This document shows, one piece after another, positions 8,606 through 18,269 of a stretch of DNA of 64,000 nt. Under the pieces are notes generated by a model that had not been told where the DNA came from, searched no databases, and saw only the letters and a list, made by a program, of their open reading frames with translations. Position 1 is the stretch's first letter. Each line of letters starts with the position of its first letter. The DNA comes from Ignavibacteria bacterium. GTDB taxonomy: Bacteria; Bacteroidota; Ignavibacteria; Ignavibacteriales; Ignavibacteriaceae. Location of the stretch: positions 1-64,000 of the forward strand of contig JAJTBZ010000023.1 in NCBI GenBank assembly GCA_021286645.1. The letters run 5' to 3'. Made by a program: the position numbers and the translations under genes.

Positions 8606-10450
8606 ATGAATGAAGTGCTTCAAATAAAACTTGAAAATCTGCCTGAAAATCCGGGTGTGTATCAGTTTTTCAATGAAAAAGGGAAGATTCTATATATTGG
8701 TAAGGCAAAGAACCTGAAAAATAGGGTAAGAAGCTATTTCCAGGTTAATAGGCCGGGTACTCGTATTGGAATTATGGTACAGAAAATTCATGATATAGAA
8801 TTAATTGTTACCGACTCTGAAATTGAGGCCCTTGTTTTAGAAAACAATCTGATAAAACAATATAAGCCCCGTTATAATGTGCTGTTAAAGGATGATAAAT
8901 CATTTCCATATATTAAAATTACAAATGAACCATTCCCCAGGATATATCCAACCCGCAGATTAGTCAGGGATGGCTCGAAATATTTTGGGCCTTATACAGA
9001 CGTAAAAAATATGAAATCATCGCTACGATTGATAAACCAACTGTTTAAAATTCGTAGCTGTAAGCATATTATGACAGCTGAAACTATCGCGCAGAAGAAG
9101 GTCAAAGTTTGTCTTGATTTTCATATAAAGAAATGTGAAGGCCCCTGTGAAGGACTTCAAACCAGAGAGTCGTACGCGGATATGGTTAAAGAGGTGGCCA
9201 AATTACTTTCCGGAAAAACACAAGAGTTGATAAAGGATATGAAGGCCCAAATGGCTCAAGCGGCAGCTGATTTTAGATATGAGCAGGCTGCTTACATCAG
9301 GGATCGGCTTGGGAAGCTTGAGGCCCTCTCTGAAAAACAAAAAATTATTAGTACTGATTTGTTGGACAGGGATGTTATCGCAATAGCATCGGGAGAAAAA
9401 GAGGCAGCATGTTCATTATTCAATATCCGATCCGGGAAACTGGTTGGGAAAAAACAGATGCAATTAAAGGTTGGTAGTGAAGATGATATTTCTGAATTAT
9501 ATTCCTCGTTGATAAAACTCTACTACGATAATGAGTTTATCGATATTCCGGATGAAATAATTACTGAGCCGCTAAAGGAAGAAGAATCGGTAATTTTTGA
9601 ATGGCTACAGAACCGGGCGGGGAAGCCTGTAAAACTTATTACCCCTGTTCAGGGAATGATGGGGCAGTTACTTAAAATGTGCAAAGAAAATGCCCGGTTA
9701 CAATTAGGCGAAATTTTATTGCAGAAAATGAAACGTGAAGGCAAAGTTCCACATTCTTTGGTGTCATTAAAGCGTGATTTGCAGTTATCAAAACTTCCCC
9801 GAGTTATTGAGTGTTTTGATATTTCAAATTTACAAGGTAGTGATATAGTTGCCAGCATGGTCGTTTTCAAAGATGCACGGCCGGAAAAAAGCGCGTATCG
9901 CAAATTTATAATTGAAGGAATTGACGGGCCGAATGACTTTGCCAGTATGGAACAGGTAATTACCCGCAGATATACCAGACTGATAAATGAAGAGAAACCG
10001 CTGCCCGACCTTATTATGGTTGATGGCGGAAAGGGCCAATTATCTATGGCTGTAGCAGTTCTGAGAGAATTAAAGATTAAAAATTATCAGATAATAGGTC
10101 TTGCAAAAAGGCTCGAGGAGATTTTCGTTCCGGGGCAATCGGATCCAATAATTATTCCTAAAACCTCTTCTGCACTTAAACTGTTACAACGTGTTCGTGA
10201 TGAGGCTCATCGTTTTGCAATTACATTTCATCGTCAGAGACGCCAGAACAGAATTATTAGCAGTGAATTAACCGAAATAAAAGGGATTGGCAGCCATACT
10301 GCTCAGAAATTATTAAAACACTTTGGGAGCCTAAAAGCCTTAAAAACGGCTGATTTATCTGCACTGAAAGAGGTTATTGGTGAAGCAAAAGCAAAAGTAC
10401 TGCTGGAATACTTCAACCAGGAACGAGATATAAACAAAAATGAACAATAA
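8606..10450 (+). CDS. uvrC: Excinuclease ABC subunit C
   Basis: Nucleotide-excision repair endonuclease, 614 aa. Domains in order: GIY-YIG nuclease at residues 12-90 (GVYQFF...LYIGKA), Cys-containing linker (CLDFHIKKCEGPCEG), UVR/UvrB-contact segment near 205-240 (DFRYEQAAYIRDRL), RNase-H-like nuclease with ECFDISNLQGS and LIMVDGGKGQLS carrying catalytic Asp residues, and C-terminal helix-hairpin-helix (IKGIGSHTAQKLL). It incises both sides of the lesion with UvrB. It appears to be transcribed alone; no Shine-Dalgarno is evident before the ATG. Confidence 0.97.
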   Translation: MNEVLQIKLENLPENPGVYQFFNEKGKILYIGKAKNLKNRVRSYFQVNRPGTRIGIMVQKIHDIELIVTDSEIEALVLENNLIKQYKPRYNVLLKDDKSFPYIKITNEPFPRIYPTRRLVRDGSKYFGPYTDVKNMKSSLRLINQLFKIRSCKHIMTAETIAQKKVKVCLDFHIKKCEGPCEGLQTRESYADMVKEVAKLLSGKTQELIKDMKAQMAQAAADFRYEQAAYIRDRLGKLEALSEKQKIISTDLLDRDVIAIASGEKEAACSLFNIRSGKLVGKKQMQLKVGSEDDISELYSSLIKLYYDNEFIDIPDEIITEPLKEEESVIFEWLQNRAGKPVKLITPVQGMMGQLLKMCKENARLQLGEILLQKMKREGKVPHSLVSLKRDLQLSKLPRVIECFDISNLQGSDIVASMVVFKDARPEKSAYRKFIIEGIDGPNDFASMEQVITRRYTRLINEEKPLPDLIMVDGGKGQLSMAVAVLRELKIKNYQIIGLAKRLEEIFVPGQSDPIIIPKTSSALKLLQRVRDEAHRFAITFHRQRRQNRIISSELTEIKGIGSHTAQKLLKHFGSLKALKTADLSALKEVIGEAKAKVLLEYFNQERDINKNEQ

Positions 10451-10547
10451 GCTCTATTAAGTTCAGTGGAACTATTTTATATTATATAATCCAATAAAAT
10501 TTTTATAAGGTCTGCCGGGTGTAACCTGAGCAGGAAAAATAAAACAC

Positions 10548-11750
10548 ATGAAGAAAATTCTTATAATATTTGGGCTTTGTGTTTTCCTAAGCCTACAGTT
10601 TAGCTGTAAGTATGTTCAGAAATACTTACCGGGTAAGCATGAATCTGCATTTAATGGACAGGTTCTACAACAACTGGTACAATCTGCATTTGAAGGGAAC
10701 CAGGAAGCCAATGATACGTTGGGTAAGTTGTTCGATTACACTCTGCCGAAAGTGAAATCCTATAATTCGGTTATTATTGATAGTGTAACCGTGCGCCCAC
10801 ATGCCCGTTATTACTATGTACTTTTAGAGTTTTCAAATCCACTGTATAACAGATTTGCGGTATACGACTCAGCCGGCGCTGTTCGTATGATTGATAAATC
10901 ACTTAATGGCTATTTGAAGGCAATGAAATATGGTGATGAACTTACCACAATGTTAACGGTTACCGAGAATTTTAAATCGAAGGATGTTATTAATTTAACA
11001 CGAATTAATTTTTATTTCCTGAGTAAAGATACGGTTACTCAGGCTTTGCGTACATTTATCGTCTTTAATGACTCAATTAAACAAATGTACCAGACTTTCA
11101 GGGGATTCAGTCATAATAAACTGATGGCTTCGTTATCCACAAACTCGAATAATTATTTTCAAAAATCGGAAAACGTCTATTTGTTTGATTCAAGTAAAAC
11201 CCGATTTGTTACTGAATACACGGCGTTTGACGACTCGGTTTACTCATGTGTTATCATGAAAAAGGGTAAATACTCACCATATCAGATAGTCGATAAAAAA
11301 TCGGCTCTTATCTCTGCAGGTATGACTCCATCGGTAGATTCTGTTCAAAAATATAACAATGTTCAGAATAAAAAGGCAGGTTTCTCTCTTAATTTACCGG
11401 CAACCGGTTGGAAAATTAAAAAAGATGTGTATATCAGCACAAAAAAGAAAATGATTAAGGGCACTATATATGCAAATGATGATCAGGGAGCAAAATTCTC
11501 GGTAATCGAGTTAAAACCTGTAGAAGTTGCCGAAAATTTTGTTGATTACGAATTAAAAGAGACTTTGAAAAAGTTTTATACTGTTCGCTGTACAGATAAA
11601 ATAGAGGTACATCGTTCATATTTCAGATATTTTGAAATTGCATTTCTTGAAAAGAAATTCCTTGTAATATTTGAAGCTCCAAAAATTTCCTATCAGAAAT
11701 ATGGCGATAGTTATGAAACAATTATGAGTTCATTTTCTATAGACAATTAG
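10548..11750 (+). CDS. Hypothetical lipoprotein
   Basis: 400-aa protein with a lipoprotein signal (lipobox QFSC, Cys20). The mature protein is polar and lysine/tyrosine-rich with no motif I recognise. The C-terminal 130 residues (from about KAGFSLNLPATGWKI) look like a separate alpha/beta domain similar in feel to PsbP/DUF-type modules found in bacterial lipoproteins; this is only an impression. A 97-base AT-rich gap with no terminator separates it from uvrC, and sixA begins one base after its stop, so the two genes are coupled. Confidence 0.6.
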   Translation: MKKILIIFGLCVFLSLQFSCKYVQKYLPGKHESAFNGQVLQQLVQSAFEGNQEANDTLGKLFDYTLPKVKSYNSVIIDSVTVRPHARYYYVLLEFSNPLYNRFAVYDSAGAVRMIDKSLNGYLKAMKYGDELTTMLTVTENFKSKDVINLTRINFYFLSKDTVTQALRTFIVFNDSIKQMYQTFRGFSHNKLMASLSTNSNNYFQKSENVYLFDSSKTRFVTEYTAFDDSVYSCVIMKKGKYSPYQIVDKKSALISAGMTPSVDSVQKYNNVQNKKAGFSLNLPATGWKIKKDVYISTKKKMIKGTIYANDDQGAKFSVIELKPVEVAENFVDYELKETLKKFYTVRCTDKIEVHRSYFRYFEIAFLEKKFLVIFEAPKISYQKYGDSYETIMSSFSIDN

Positions 11751-11751
11751 T

Positions 11752-12228
11752 ATGAATATTTATATAGTCAGACATGGTGAGGCACAGGCAATCGGGGCAA
11801 CACACCACGATTTTGATAGACGCCTGACGCCCGAAGGACGAGAAATAATGTATCGTTCTGCATTAGGGTGGCGCAATCTTATTCACGGTTTCGATCAAAT
11901 GGTTGTTTCTCCGTTAACCAGAGCTATTGAAACTGCGGGGATTATCAAGGAAGTTTTCCATTTTCAGAGCGAGTTCATCGTAGATAAATCTATTGTTGGG
12001 GGGAAAACAACACACATAATTGAACTTGCTAATGCCCTAAAGGGACATAATGTGATATTTGTTGGCCATGAACCCGATTGTTCTCATTATGTTTCGGATC
12101 TGACATCCTTATCCGGGGTCAATATTAATTTCAAAAAGGGCATGATTGCCAAAATCTCCTTCGAGGGTAAGGCTCGTCTTGGTGCGGGAACTCTCGAATT
12201 CATCATTCCTGTTAAAGCTTATAAGTAG
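11752..12228 (+). CDS. sixA: SixA-like histidine phosphatase
   Basis: Short histidine-phosphatase superfamily member (158 aa). The catalytic RHG motif is at residues 7-9 (IYIVRHGEA), a conserved Arg follows in SPLTRAIETA, and the second catalytic His is in FVGHEPDCS. SixA proteins dephosphorylate phosphohistidine, in E. coli on ArcB or the PTS protein NPr. Which phosphohistidine protein it acts on here is unknown. It starts one base after the upstream lipoprotein gene. Confidence 0.85.
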   Translation: MNIYIVRHGEAQAIGATHHDFDRRLTPEGREIMYRSALGWRNLIHGFDQMVVSPLTRAIETAGIIKEVFHFQSEFIVDKSIVGGKTTHIIELANALKGHNVIFVGHEPDCSHYVSDLTSLSGVNINFKKGMIAKISFEGKARLGAGTLEFIIPVKAYK

Positions 12229-12358
12229 ATAATTATTTGAACCAGAGCACGCCCGCCAGGCAGACTTGTCACGAGGTGATAGCCGGAATATAATTGTTTA
12301 CGATACATAAGTAACTGACAAATCTATGATTAATTATTAATCGGAAAGTTCTATCGAT

Positions 12359-13765
12359 ATGAAAGAATTTGATATTGTGGTTCTCGGTGGCGGCCCTGCT
12401 GGTTATGTTGCCGCGATACGTGCTGCGCAACTGGGGTATTCGACAGCTGTCATTGATATGGACCGGTTGGGGGGGATTTGCCTCAATTGGGGTTGTATTC
12501 CCACAAAAGCCCTCCTAAAAAGTGCCGAATTGTTCGACTCGATTAAAAATCACTCCGATGAATTTGGTATCTCAGTCGGTGATGTGAATTTCGATCTTTC
12601 CAAAATAGTTTCACGCAGCCGCGAAGTCTCAGCTAAAATCTCTCAAAATATTGAATTACTGCTTAAAAAACATAAAATTGCGAGATATAACGGGAAAGGC
12701 AGTTTTGTTGACTCTCAAACATTATCGATAAATTCTTCATCCGGTGAAGCTATTGAAACACTAAAAGGTAAAAAGATAATCGTTGCAACAGGGGCTTATC
12801 CCGTGCAGCCGGGTTTTATCACTTTCGACAGGAAGCATGTTATTACTGCTCGGGAGGCGATGGTGCCGGATTCTCTTCCATCTTCACTAACAATCATCGG
12901 TGCTGGCGCAATCGGTGTGGAATTCGCCTATTTTTATGCCGTATTGGGTACAAAAGTTACAATAATCGAAATGCAGGATCATTTGTTGCCCATTGAAGAT
13001 GAAGAAATTTCTTCTGCTCTTGAAAAGAGTTTTGCGAAGAGAGGCATATCTTATCACGTTAATGCCAAAGTTCAAGGGGTTACAGTTTCTGAATCAGAAA
13101 GGCTTTGCACCGTCTCATTCGAGAAAAACGGGCAGACAACAAATATCAATAGTGAAAAAGTATTGTGTGCAATTGGTGTTAAAGGGAATATTTCCGGATT
13201 TGGGTTGGAAAAAATCGGTGTAAAAACAGATAATGGTTATATATCGGTCAATAAGTTGGATTTTCAGACGAATATACCGGGTATATACGCCGTTGGTGAT
13301 GTTATCGGGGCGCCCTGGTTAGCTCATGTAGCTTCTGCTGAAGCAATTCATTGCGTTGAATCAATTCATGGTTCTGAGTTTAAAGAATTTGATTACTCAA
13401 ACATTCCCGGTTGTACTTATTGCCACCCTCAAGTAGCAAGTGTGGGAATGACTGAAAAAAAGGCGCGTGAAGCAGGTTACTCACTAAAGATTGGAAAATT
13501 TCCTTTTATGGCCTCCGGGAAAGCATTTGCTGTTGGAGAGAGAGAAGGTTTTGTTAAGCTAATATTCGATGAAAAATATGGTGAGTTATTAGGAGCCCAT
13601 ATAATAGGGGCCAATGCAACGGAATTAATAGGTGAGTTGGGGATCGCCCGCGAATTAGAAGCGACAGCCAAATCGATAATTAAAACCATTCACGCTCATC
13701 CAACATTGTCGGAATCTATAATGGAAGCTGCTGCTGCAGCATATGGGGAATCTGTTCATGCCTAA
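12359..13765 (+). CDS. lpdA: Dihydrolipoyl dehydrogenase (E3)
   Basis: FAD-dependent pyridine nucleotide-disulfide oxidoreductase, 468 aa, which reoxidises dihydrolipoamide on the E2 core with NAD+. It has the N-terminal FAD motif GGGPAGYVAAIRAAQLG, the redox disulfide GGICLNWGCIPTK, the NAD-binding GAGAIGVEFA, the second FAD motif YAVGDV, and the C-terminal catalytic His-Glu pair (HAHPTLSE). It is the first gene of the 2-oxo acid dehydrogenase/lipoylation cluster; its 3' end overlaps the lipB start. Confidence 0.95.
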   Translation: MKEFDIVVLGGGPAGYVAAIRAAQLGYSTAVIDMDRLGGICLNWGCIPTKALLKSAELFDSIKNHSDEFGISVGDVNFDLSKIVSRSREVSAKISQNIELLLKKHKIARYNGKGSFVDSQTLSINSSSGEAIETLKGKKIIVATGAYPVQPGFITFDRKHVITAREAMVPDSLPSSLTIIGAGAIGVEFAYFYAVLGTKVTIIEMQDHLLPIEDEEISSALEKSFAKRGISYHVNAKVQGVTVSESERLCTVSFEKNGQTTNINSEKVLCAIGVKGNISGFGLEKIGVKTDNGYISVNKLDFQTNIPGIYAVGDVIGAPWLAHVASAEAIHCVESIHGSEFKEFDYSNIPGCTYCHPQVASVGMTEKKAREAGYSLKIGKFPFMASGKAFAVGEREGFVKLIFDEKYGELLGAHIIGANATELIGELGIARELEATAKSIIKTIHAHPTLSESIMEAAAAAYGESVHA

Positions 13766-14447
13766 TTATCGAGAGTTATTGATTTGCCAGCCGGGGAATG
13801 TGGATTATCAATGGATGTGGGATTTCCAGAAGCGTATTCTTGAGAAAAAAAAGCATTCGTCTTTACCCGATGTCCTGTTTCTTCTCGAACATCCTCATAC
13901 GTATACTCTGGGTAAAGTTGCACATAGAGAGAATCTGCTTTTATCGGAAAGTGAGCTACAAGAAAAATCGATCTCTGTTTTTGATATAGACAGGGGTGGG
14001 GATATTACTTACCATGGACCCGGCCAGATTGTCGGGTACCCGATAATTGATCTTAAATCCTGGCACCAGGATTCACATAAGTATCTGCGGGGCCTTGAGG
14101 AAGTGCTTATCCGTGTAACAGCTTTGTATGGTTTGACTTCGGGCCGGATAGAAGGCCTGACCGGCGTGTGGATTGAAAATAGAAAAATTGCTGCAATTGG
14201 AATTAAAATATCTTCATGGATTACCATGCACGGATTTGCATACAATGCGTGTCCCGATCTGAATTATTTTCATGGGATTATTCCCTGTGGAATTACCGAT
14301 AAAGAAGTTACTTCACTAACCCAGGAAATAAAAGTTTCAATAAGCACGGAAGTAGTTAAAAAACAGATAGTTACAGAGTTTACCCGGGAGTTTAATTATA
14401 CTGATTTTAAAGGAATTTCAGTAGAGGAACTGCAAACCATTTTTTAG
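13758..14447 (+). CDS. lipB: Octanoyl-[acyl-carrier protein]:protein N-octanoyltransferase
   Basis: LipB (229 aa from ATG 13758) transfers octanoate from ACP to lipoyl domains, the first step of de novo lipoylation. Signatures: EHPHTYTLGK, DRGGDITYHGPGQIVGYPI, the catalytic lysine in KIAAIGIKIS and the catalytic Cys in IIPCGI. ATG 13758 is preferred because GGGGAA lies nine bases upstream; an in-frame ATG at 13743 would add five residues. Eight bases overlap lpdA. Its partner lipA and the E2 substrate are downstream in the same cluster. Confidence 0.94.
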   Translation: MPNYRELLICQPGNVDYQWMWDFQKRILEKKKHSSLPDVLFLLEHPHTYTLGKVAHRENLLLSESELQEKSISVFDIDRGGDITYHGPGQIVGYPIIDLKSWHQDSHKYLRGLEEVLIRVTALYGLTSGRIEGLTGVWIENRKIAAIGIKISSWITMHGFAYNACPDLNYFHGIIPCGITDKEVTSLTQEIKVSISTEVVKKQIVTEFTREFNYTDFKGISVEELQTIF

Positions 14448-14559
14448 GGTTATACAGGTAGACAGGTCAGGATCTGAGCGGATATATAGGATTTCAACAA
14501 CTATATGCCGGTAAGTCGAAGGCCTGAGAACCAGATTAATCGTAAGGAAGGTTGCATAC

Positions 14560-16635
14560 ATGCAGGAACCACTTGTAGAAAGTACGGATGAATTGATAAT
14601 ACAAGCGCCCTCGGCTGAATTACCAACCGTAGGGCAAAAAACGGAATTACTTGCTGCTTTTCGGTCAATGTACCTTGGACGGCGTATTGATGAAAAAGCG
14701 ATGGCTTTTCTTAAACAGGGCAGGACATTTTTCCATATTGCCGGTGCAGGCCATGAAGCAATTCAGATTGCCGTTGCACGGCAACTTGACCCGCATGTGG
14801 ACTGGCTGTTTCCGTATTACCGCGATTTATCCCTCATATTAGCCAGTGGCATTACACCTAAAGACTTTTTTCTTCAATCATTTGGTAAAGCCGAGGATCC
14901 TTCCGGTGGTGGAAGGCAATTACCGGCCCATTGGGGCGCAACACATATAAATTTACCTGCTCAATCAAGTCCTACCGGAACACAATTCCTTCAGGCAGTT
15001 GGCACTGCGTTAAGTTCAAGGCGACGGAATATAAATAATATTACATACGTAAGTTCCGGCGAAGGAACAACTAGCCAGGGAGAATTTCATGAGGCAATTA
15101 ACTGGGCAAGTCGTGAAAAATTACCCGTTTTATTCGTAATACAAAATAATAAATATGCCATATCGGTGCCGGTTGTCCGGCAGAGTGGGGGAATGGACTA
15201 CTCAATTGCTGAAATGATGGCAGGATATCATAGTTTATTAAGGATTCGGGTAGACGGGACAAACTACTTTGACTCATTTAATGCAGTTGCAAAAGCTATT
15301 GAATATATTAAAAGTGGAAGCGGGCCCGCGCTGATTGAGGCTGATACCATACGATTATTTTCTCATTCTTCTTCCGATGATCAAAGAAAATATAGAAATC
15401 CTGATGAAATTGCAGAAGATTTTAAAAATGACCCGATAGAAAAACTGGCATATTCTTTAACCACTTTTGGAATAGCTAGTACTGAAGAACTGAACGAAAT
15501 TAAAGCGCAGGTGCAGGAGGAAGTAGAAAATGCCGGACAGCAGGCACTTCAGGCCAGCGATCCCGATCCATTACTGGCAGAGCGCTTTGTGTTGGATGAA
15601 AGCGGCTTCAGTATTAACTTAGTTTATGAAAAAAATGAACCCGCCGGAAAACCTATTGTAATGGTTGATGCAATTAACCACGCATTGCACGAGGAGCTTG
15701 AATTCAATAAGGATATTTATGTTTTTGGCGAGGATATTGCCGATGGAAAAGGAGGGGTTTTTACTGCTACAAAAGGGCTTTCCACGAAGTTTGGTGAAGC
15801 AAGAGTATTTAATTCGCCTCTGGCAGAAGCAAGTATTATAGGCGTAGCAACAGGAATGGCTTTAACTGGTCTGAAACCGGTTGTGGAAATTCAATTCGGC
15901 GACTATATTTGGCCGGCATTCATGCAATTTAAAGACGAAGTAGCAACATTTCGGTATCGGTCCAATAATCGATGGGCTGTGCCGATTGTTACACGTGTAG
16001 CGGTGGGTGGATATATCCATGGCGGCTTATATCACAGTCAGAATATTGAATCAATATTTGCCCATGTACCCGGAATTTTAATCGCATACCCTTCAAACGC
16101 GGCAGATGCTAAAGGATTACTTAAAACGGCTTGCAGATTACATGATCCGGTTTTGTTTTGTGAACATAAAGGCTTGTACCGTCAGAGCTATGCAATGAGT
16201 CCTGAGCCTGATGCAGATTATCTCGTTCCGTTTGGCAAAGCTAAAATCGTACATCCTGGAAAGGATATAACTGTCGTTTCGTATGGTGCTTCATTGTGGG
16301 ATTCTGTTTTCGCTGCAAAAAAATTGGCAGATGAAGGATATTCAGTTGAGGTAATTGATTTAAGAACAATTATTCCTCTTGACACGGAAACCATATTTAA
16401 TTCAGTCCAGAAAACTAATAAAGCTATAGTAATTCACGAAGATACATTTACAGCCGGATATGGTGCCGAAATTGCGGCCAGAATCTCTGACGAATGTTTT
16501 CAGTTCCTCGACGGACCGGTGAAAAGAGTTGCGGCGAAGGATACACCAATTCCGTATGCACCGGTATTGGAAAATGAAATTTTACCAAACAGGGGTTTGA
16601 TCTACAACTCGATCAAATCACTGTTATTATATTGA
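14560..16635 (+). CDS. Fused 2-oxo acid dehydrogenase E1 alpha-beta
   Basis: Thiamine diphosphate-dependent E1 component with both subunits in one 691-aa chain. Residues about 20-345 are the alpha part, with the TPP/Mg motif beginning GEGTTSQG at residue 167 and ending in QNNKYAIS; residues about 365-691 are the beta part, with VFGEDIADGKGGVF and GGLYHSQNIE. The alpha sequence resembles branched-chain/pyruvate E1 of Gram-positive type rather than the AceE homodimer. Such alpha-beta fusions are common in Bacteroidota. The substrate (pyruvate or branched-chain 2-oxo acids) cannot be decided by eye. AGGAAGG lies ahead of the start, and E2 follows nine bases after the stop. Confidence 0.9.
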   Translation: MQEPLVESTDELIIQAPSAELPTVGQKTELLAAFRSMYLGRRIDEKAMAFLKQGRTFFHIAGAGHEAIQIAVARQLDPHVDWLFPYYRDLSLILASGITPKDFFLQSFGKAEDPSGGGRQLPAHWGATHINLPAQSSPTGTQFLQAVGTALSSRRRNINNITYVSSGEGTTSQGEFHEAINWASREKLPVLFVIQNNKYAISVPVVRQSGGMDYSIAEMMAGYHSLLRIRVDGTNYFDSFNAVAKAIEYIKSGSGPALIEADTIRLFSHSSSDDQRKYRNPDEIAEDFKNDPIEKLAYSLTTFGIASTEELNEIKAQVQEEVENAGQQALQASDPDPLLAERFVLDESGFSINLVYEKNEPAGKPIVMVDAINHALHEELEFNKDIYVFGEDIADGKGGVFTATKGLSTKFGEARVFNSPLAEASIIGVATGMALTGLKPVVEIQFGDYIWPAFMQFKDEVATFRYRSNNRWAVPIVTRVAVGGYIHGGLYHSQNIESIFAHVPGILIAYPSNAADAKGLLKTACRLHDPVLFCEHKGLYRQSYAMSPEPDADYLVPFGKAKIVHPGKDITVVSYGASLWDSVFAAKKLADEGYSVEVIDLRTIIPLDTETIFNSVQKTNKAIVIHEDTFTAGYGAEIAARISDECFQFLDGPVKRVAAKDTPIPYAPVLENEILPNRGLIYNSIKSLLLY

Positions 16636-16644
16636 TTTACAGGT

Positions 16645-18216
16645 ATGGAAATGGAAATAGAAATAATAATGCCTAAAATGGGGGAAAGCATTACCGAGGG
16701 TACCATTATAGCATGGCACAAGAAAATTGGTGATCCGATAAAAAAAGATGAGATTATATTTGAGATTAGCACAGATAAAGTCGATACAGAAATACCGGCC
16801 CCGGCGGATGGAATATTGTCTGAAATTCTTGCCGAAGTAGGGAGTACTTTAGAAGTTGGCAAAATAGTTGCAAAGATGAAAAGCACCGAGAGTTCAGTTC
16901 CACAGTCGCCTATAAGGATTACCGAATCAGTAAAGCCGGAAAATACAGAATATTCAACTATTGATATTCCTATGCCTAAAATGGGTGAATCCATCATGGA
17001 AGGGACAATACTCCGGTGGCACAAAAAGGTTGGTGAATCCATAAAACGTGACGAAATTTTGTTTGAAATCAGCACGGATAAAGTCGATGCAGAAATTCCC
17101 AGCCCTGTTGATGGAATTGTCATTGAAATTCTTGCCAATGAAACTGAAACACTATCCGTGGGTGAAACTGTTGCCCGGTTGAAAAGCAACACGGGTATAT
17201 CTCTTACTAGTGAAGAGAAAATAATGGAGCAAAAAGATAATCTTCAGACCACGGTTACAGAAATTAGGGGAAAAGAACAGGCGAAAGAATCCCCAAAGTT
17301 AAATTCTTCAACCAAGTTCTACTCACCACTCGTATTAAGTATTGCCGAAAAAGAAGGTATAGCGCTGTCTGAACTATCCTCTATACGGGGGACCGGTGTG
17401 GATGGTCGTGTCTCTAAAAAGGATATCTTGGGGTACATTGAGTTGCGAAATGCCCCGGTTGTTACAAAATCTCCGGTCTTGGAAATACCCCAGGGTGGAC
17501 AAGTTTACCCCGGAGGAGCCATAGAACGGGTAACCATGGATAATATTCGGCAAAAAATCATGCATCACATGATTGAGAGCAGAGATACTTCTGTACACGT
17601 AACAGGGGTAGTGGAAGTTGATATGTACCGTATAAGTCGATACCTCGAAAAACATAAAGATGAGTTTTATCTACAGAACGGTATAAAACTAACCTATTTG
17701 ACATTCGTTTCATATGCTGTAATAAAAGCTTTATCCAGCCACCCGTTGCTAAATTCATCTATTGATGGTAATGAAATAATACGTAAAAAGTTTATCAATT
17801 TAGGAATAGCGGTTGCATTAGAAAATAACGGACTCATTGTTCCTAATATTAAAAATGCCCAGGATAAAAATCTTGCAGGCATAGCCCGTTCCATTATGGA
17901 TGTAGCGAGCAGGGCAAAATTACGGAAACTTACTGCAGATGATATCACAGGCGGCACATTTACAATTACCAACTATGGAGTTTTTGGTACATTAATCGGT
18001 ACTCCGATTATAAATCAACCGGAAGTTGCAATTTTAGGTATGGGGGCTGTGGTGAAAAAGCCAGTTGTTGTAGATATCGACGGAAATGAATTAATAGCAA
18101 TTCGCCCGATGATGTATTTGACACTTTCACATGACCATAGACTGGTTGACGGAATGGCCGGCGGGAGATTCCTGGCGGATGTAAAGAATATTTTAGAAAA
18201 CTTCACTGAAATTTAA
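16645..18216 (+). CDS. Dihydrolipoyl acyltransferase (E2) with two lipoyl domains
   Basis: 523-aa core of the 2-oxo acid dehydrogenase complex. There are two tandem lipoyl domains, lipoylated at the lysines of DKVDTEIP (K45) and DKVDAEIP (K146). A linker is followed by a peripheral-subunit-binding domain (residues about 225-262, YSPLVLSIAEKEGI...GRVSKKDI) that docks E1/E3, and the acyltransferase domain ends with the catalytic DHRLVDG motif (His near 498). The two lipoyl domains are near duplicates at protein level, suggesting internal duplication. An ATG at 16651 is an alternative start. It sits between fused E1 and lipA. Confidence 0.93.
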   Translation: MEMEIEIIMPKMGESITEGTIIAWHKKIGDPIKKDEIIFEISTDKVDTEIPAPADGILSEILAEVGSTLEVGKIVAKMKSTESSVPQSPIRITESVKPENTEYSTIDIPMPKMGESIMEGTILRWHKKVGESIKRDEILFEISTDKVDAEIPSPVDGIVIEILANETETLSVGETVARLKSNTGISLTSEEKIMEQKDNLQTTVTEIRGKEQAKESPKLNSSTKFYSPLVLSIAEKEGIALSELSSIRGTGVDGRVSKKDILGYIELRNAPVVTKSPVLEIPQGGQVYPGGAIERVTMDNIRQKIMHHMIESRDTSVHVTGVVEVDMYRISRYLEKHKDEFYLQNGIKLTYLTFVSYAVIKALSSHPLLNSSIDGNEIIRKKFINLGIAVALENNGLIVPNIKNAQDKNLAGIARSIMDVASRAKLRKLTADDITGGTFTITNYGVFGTLIGTPIINQPEVAILGMGAVVKKPVVVDIDGNELIAIRPMMYLTLSHDHRLVDGMAGGRFLADVKNILENFTEI

Positions 18217-18269
18217 TTACAATAAAAGGGGAAATAGCTCTATTTTTGAGAAGTTAATTTATAAGAAAT

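Noticed and set aside
12229-12358. GC-richer patch GCCCGCCAGGCAGAC between sixA and lpdA, considered as a dispersed repeat or ncRNA.
   Set aside because: No second copy was seen in the window and no stable hairpin or T-run accompanies it.
16602-17192. A 196-codon open frame antisense to the two lipoyl domains of E2, with an apparent internal repeat.
   Set aside because: The repeat is only the mirror of the duplicated lipoyl domains on the plus strand, which carry the real motifs.
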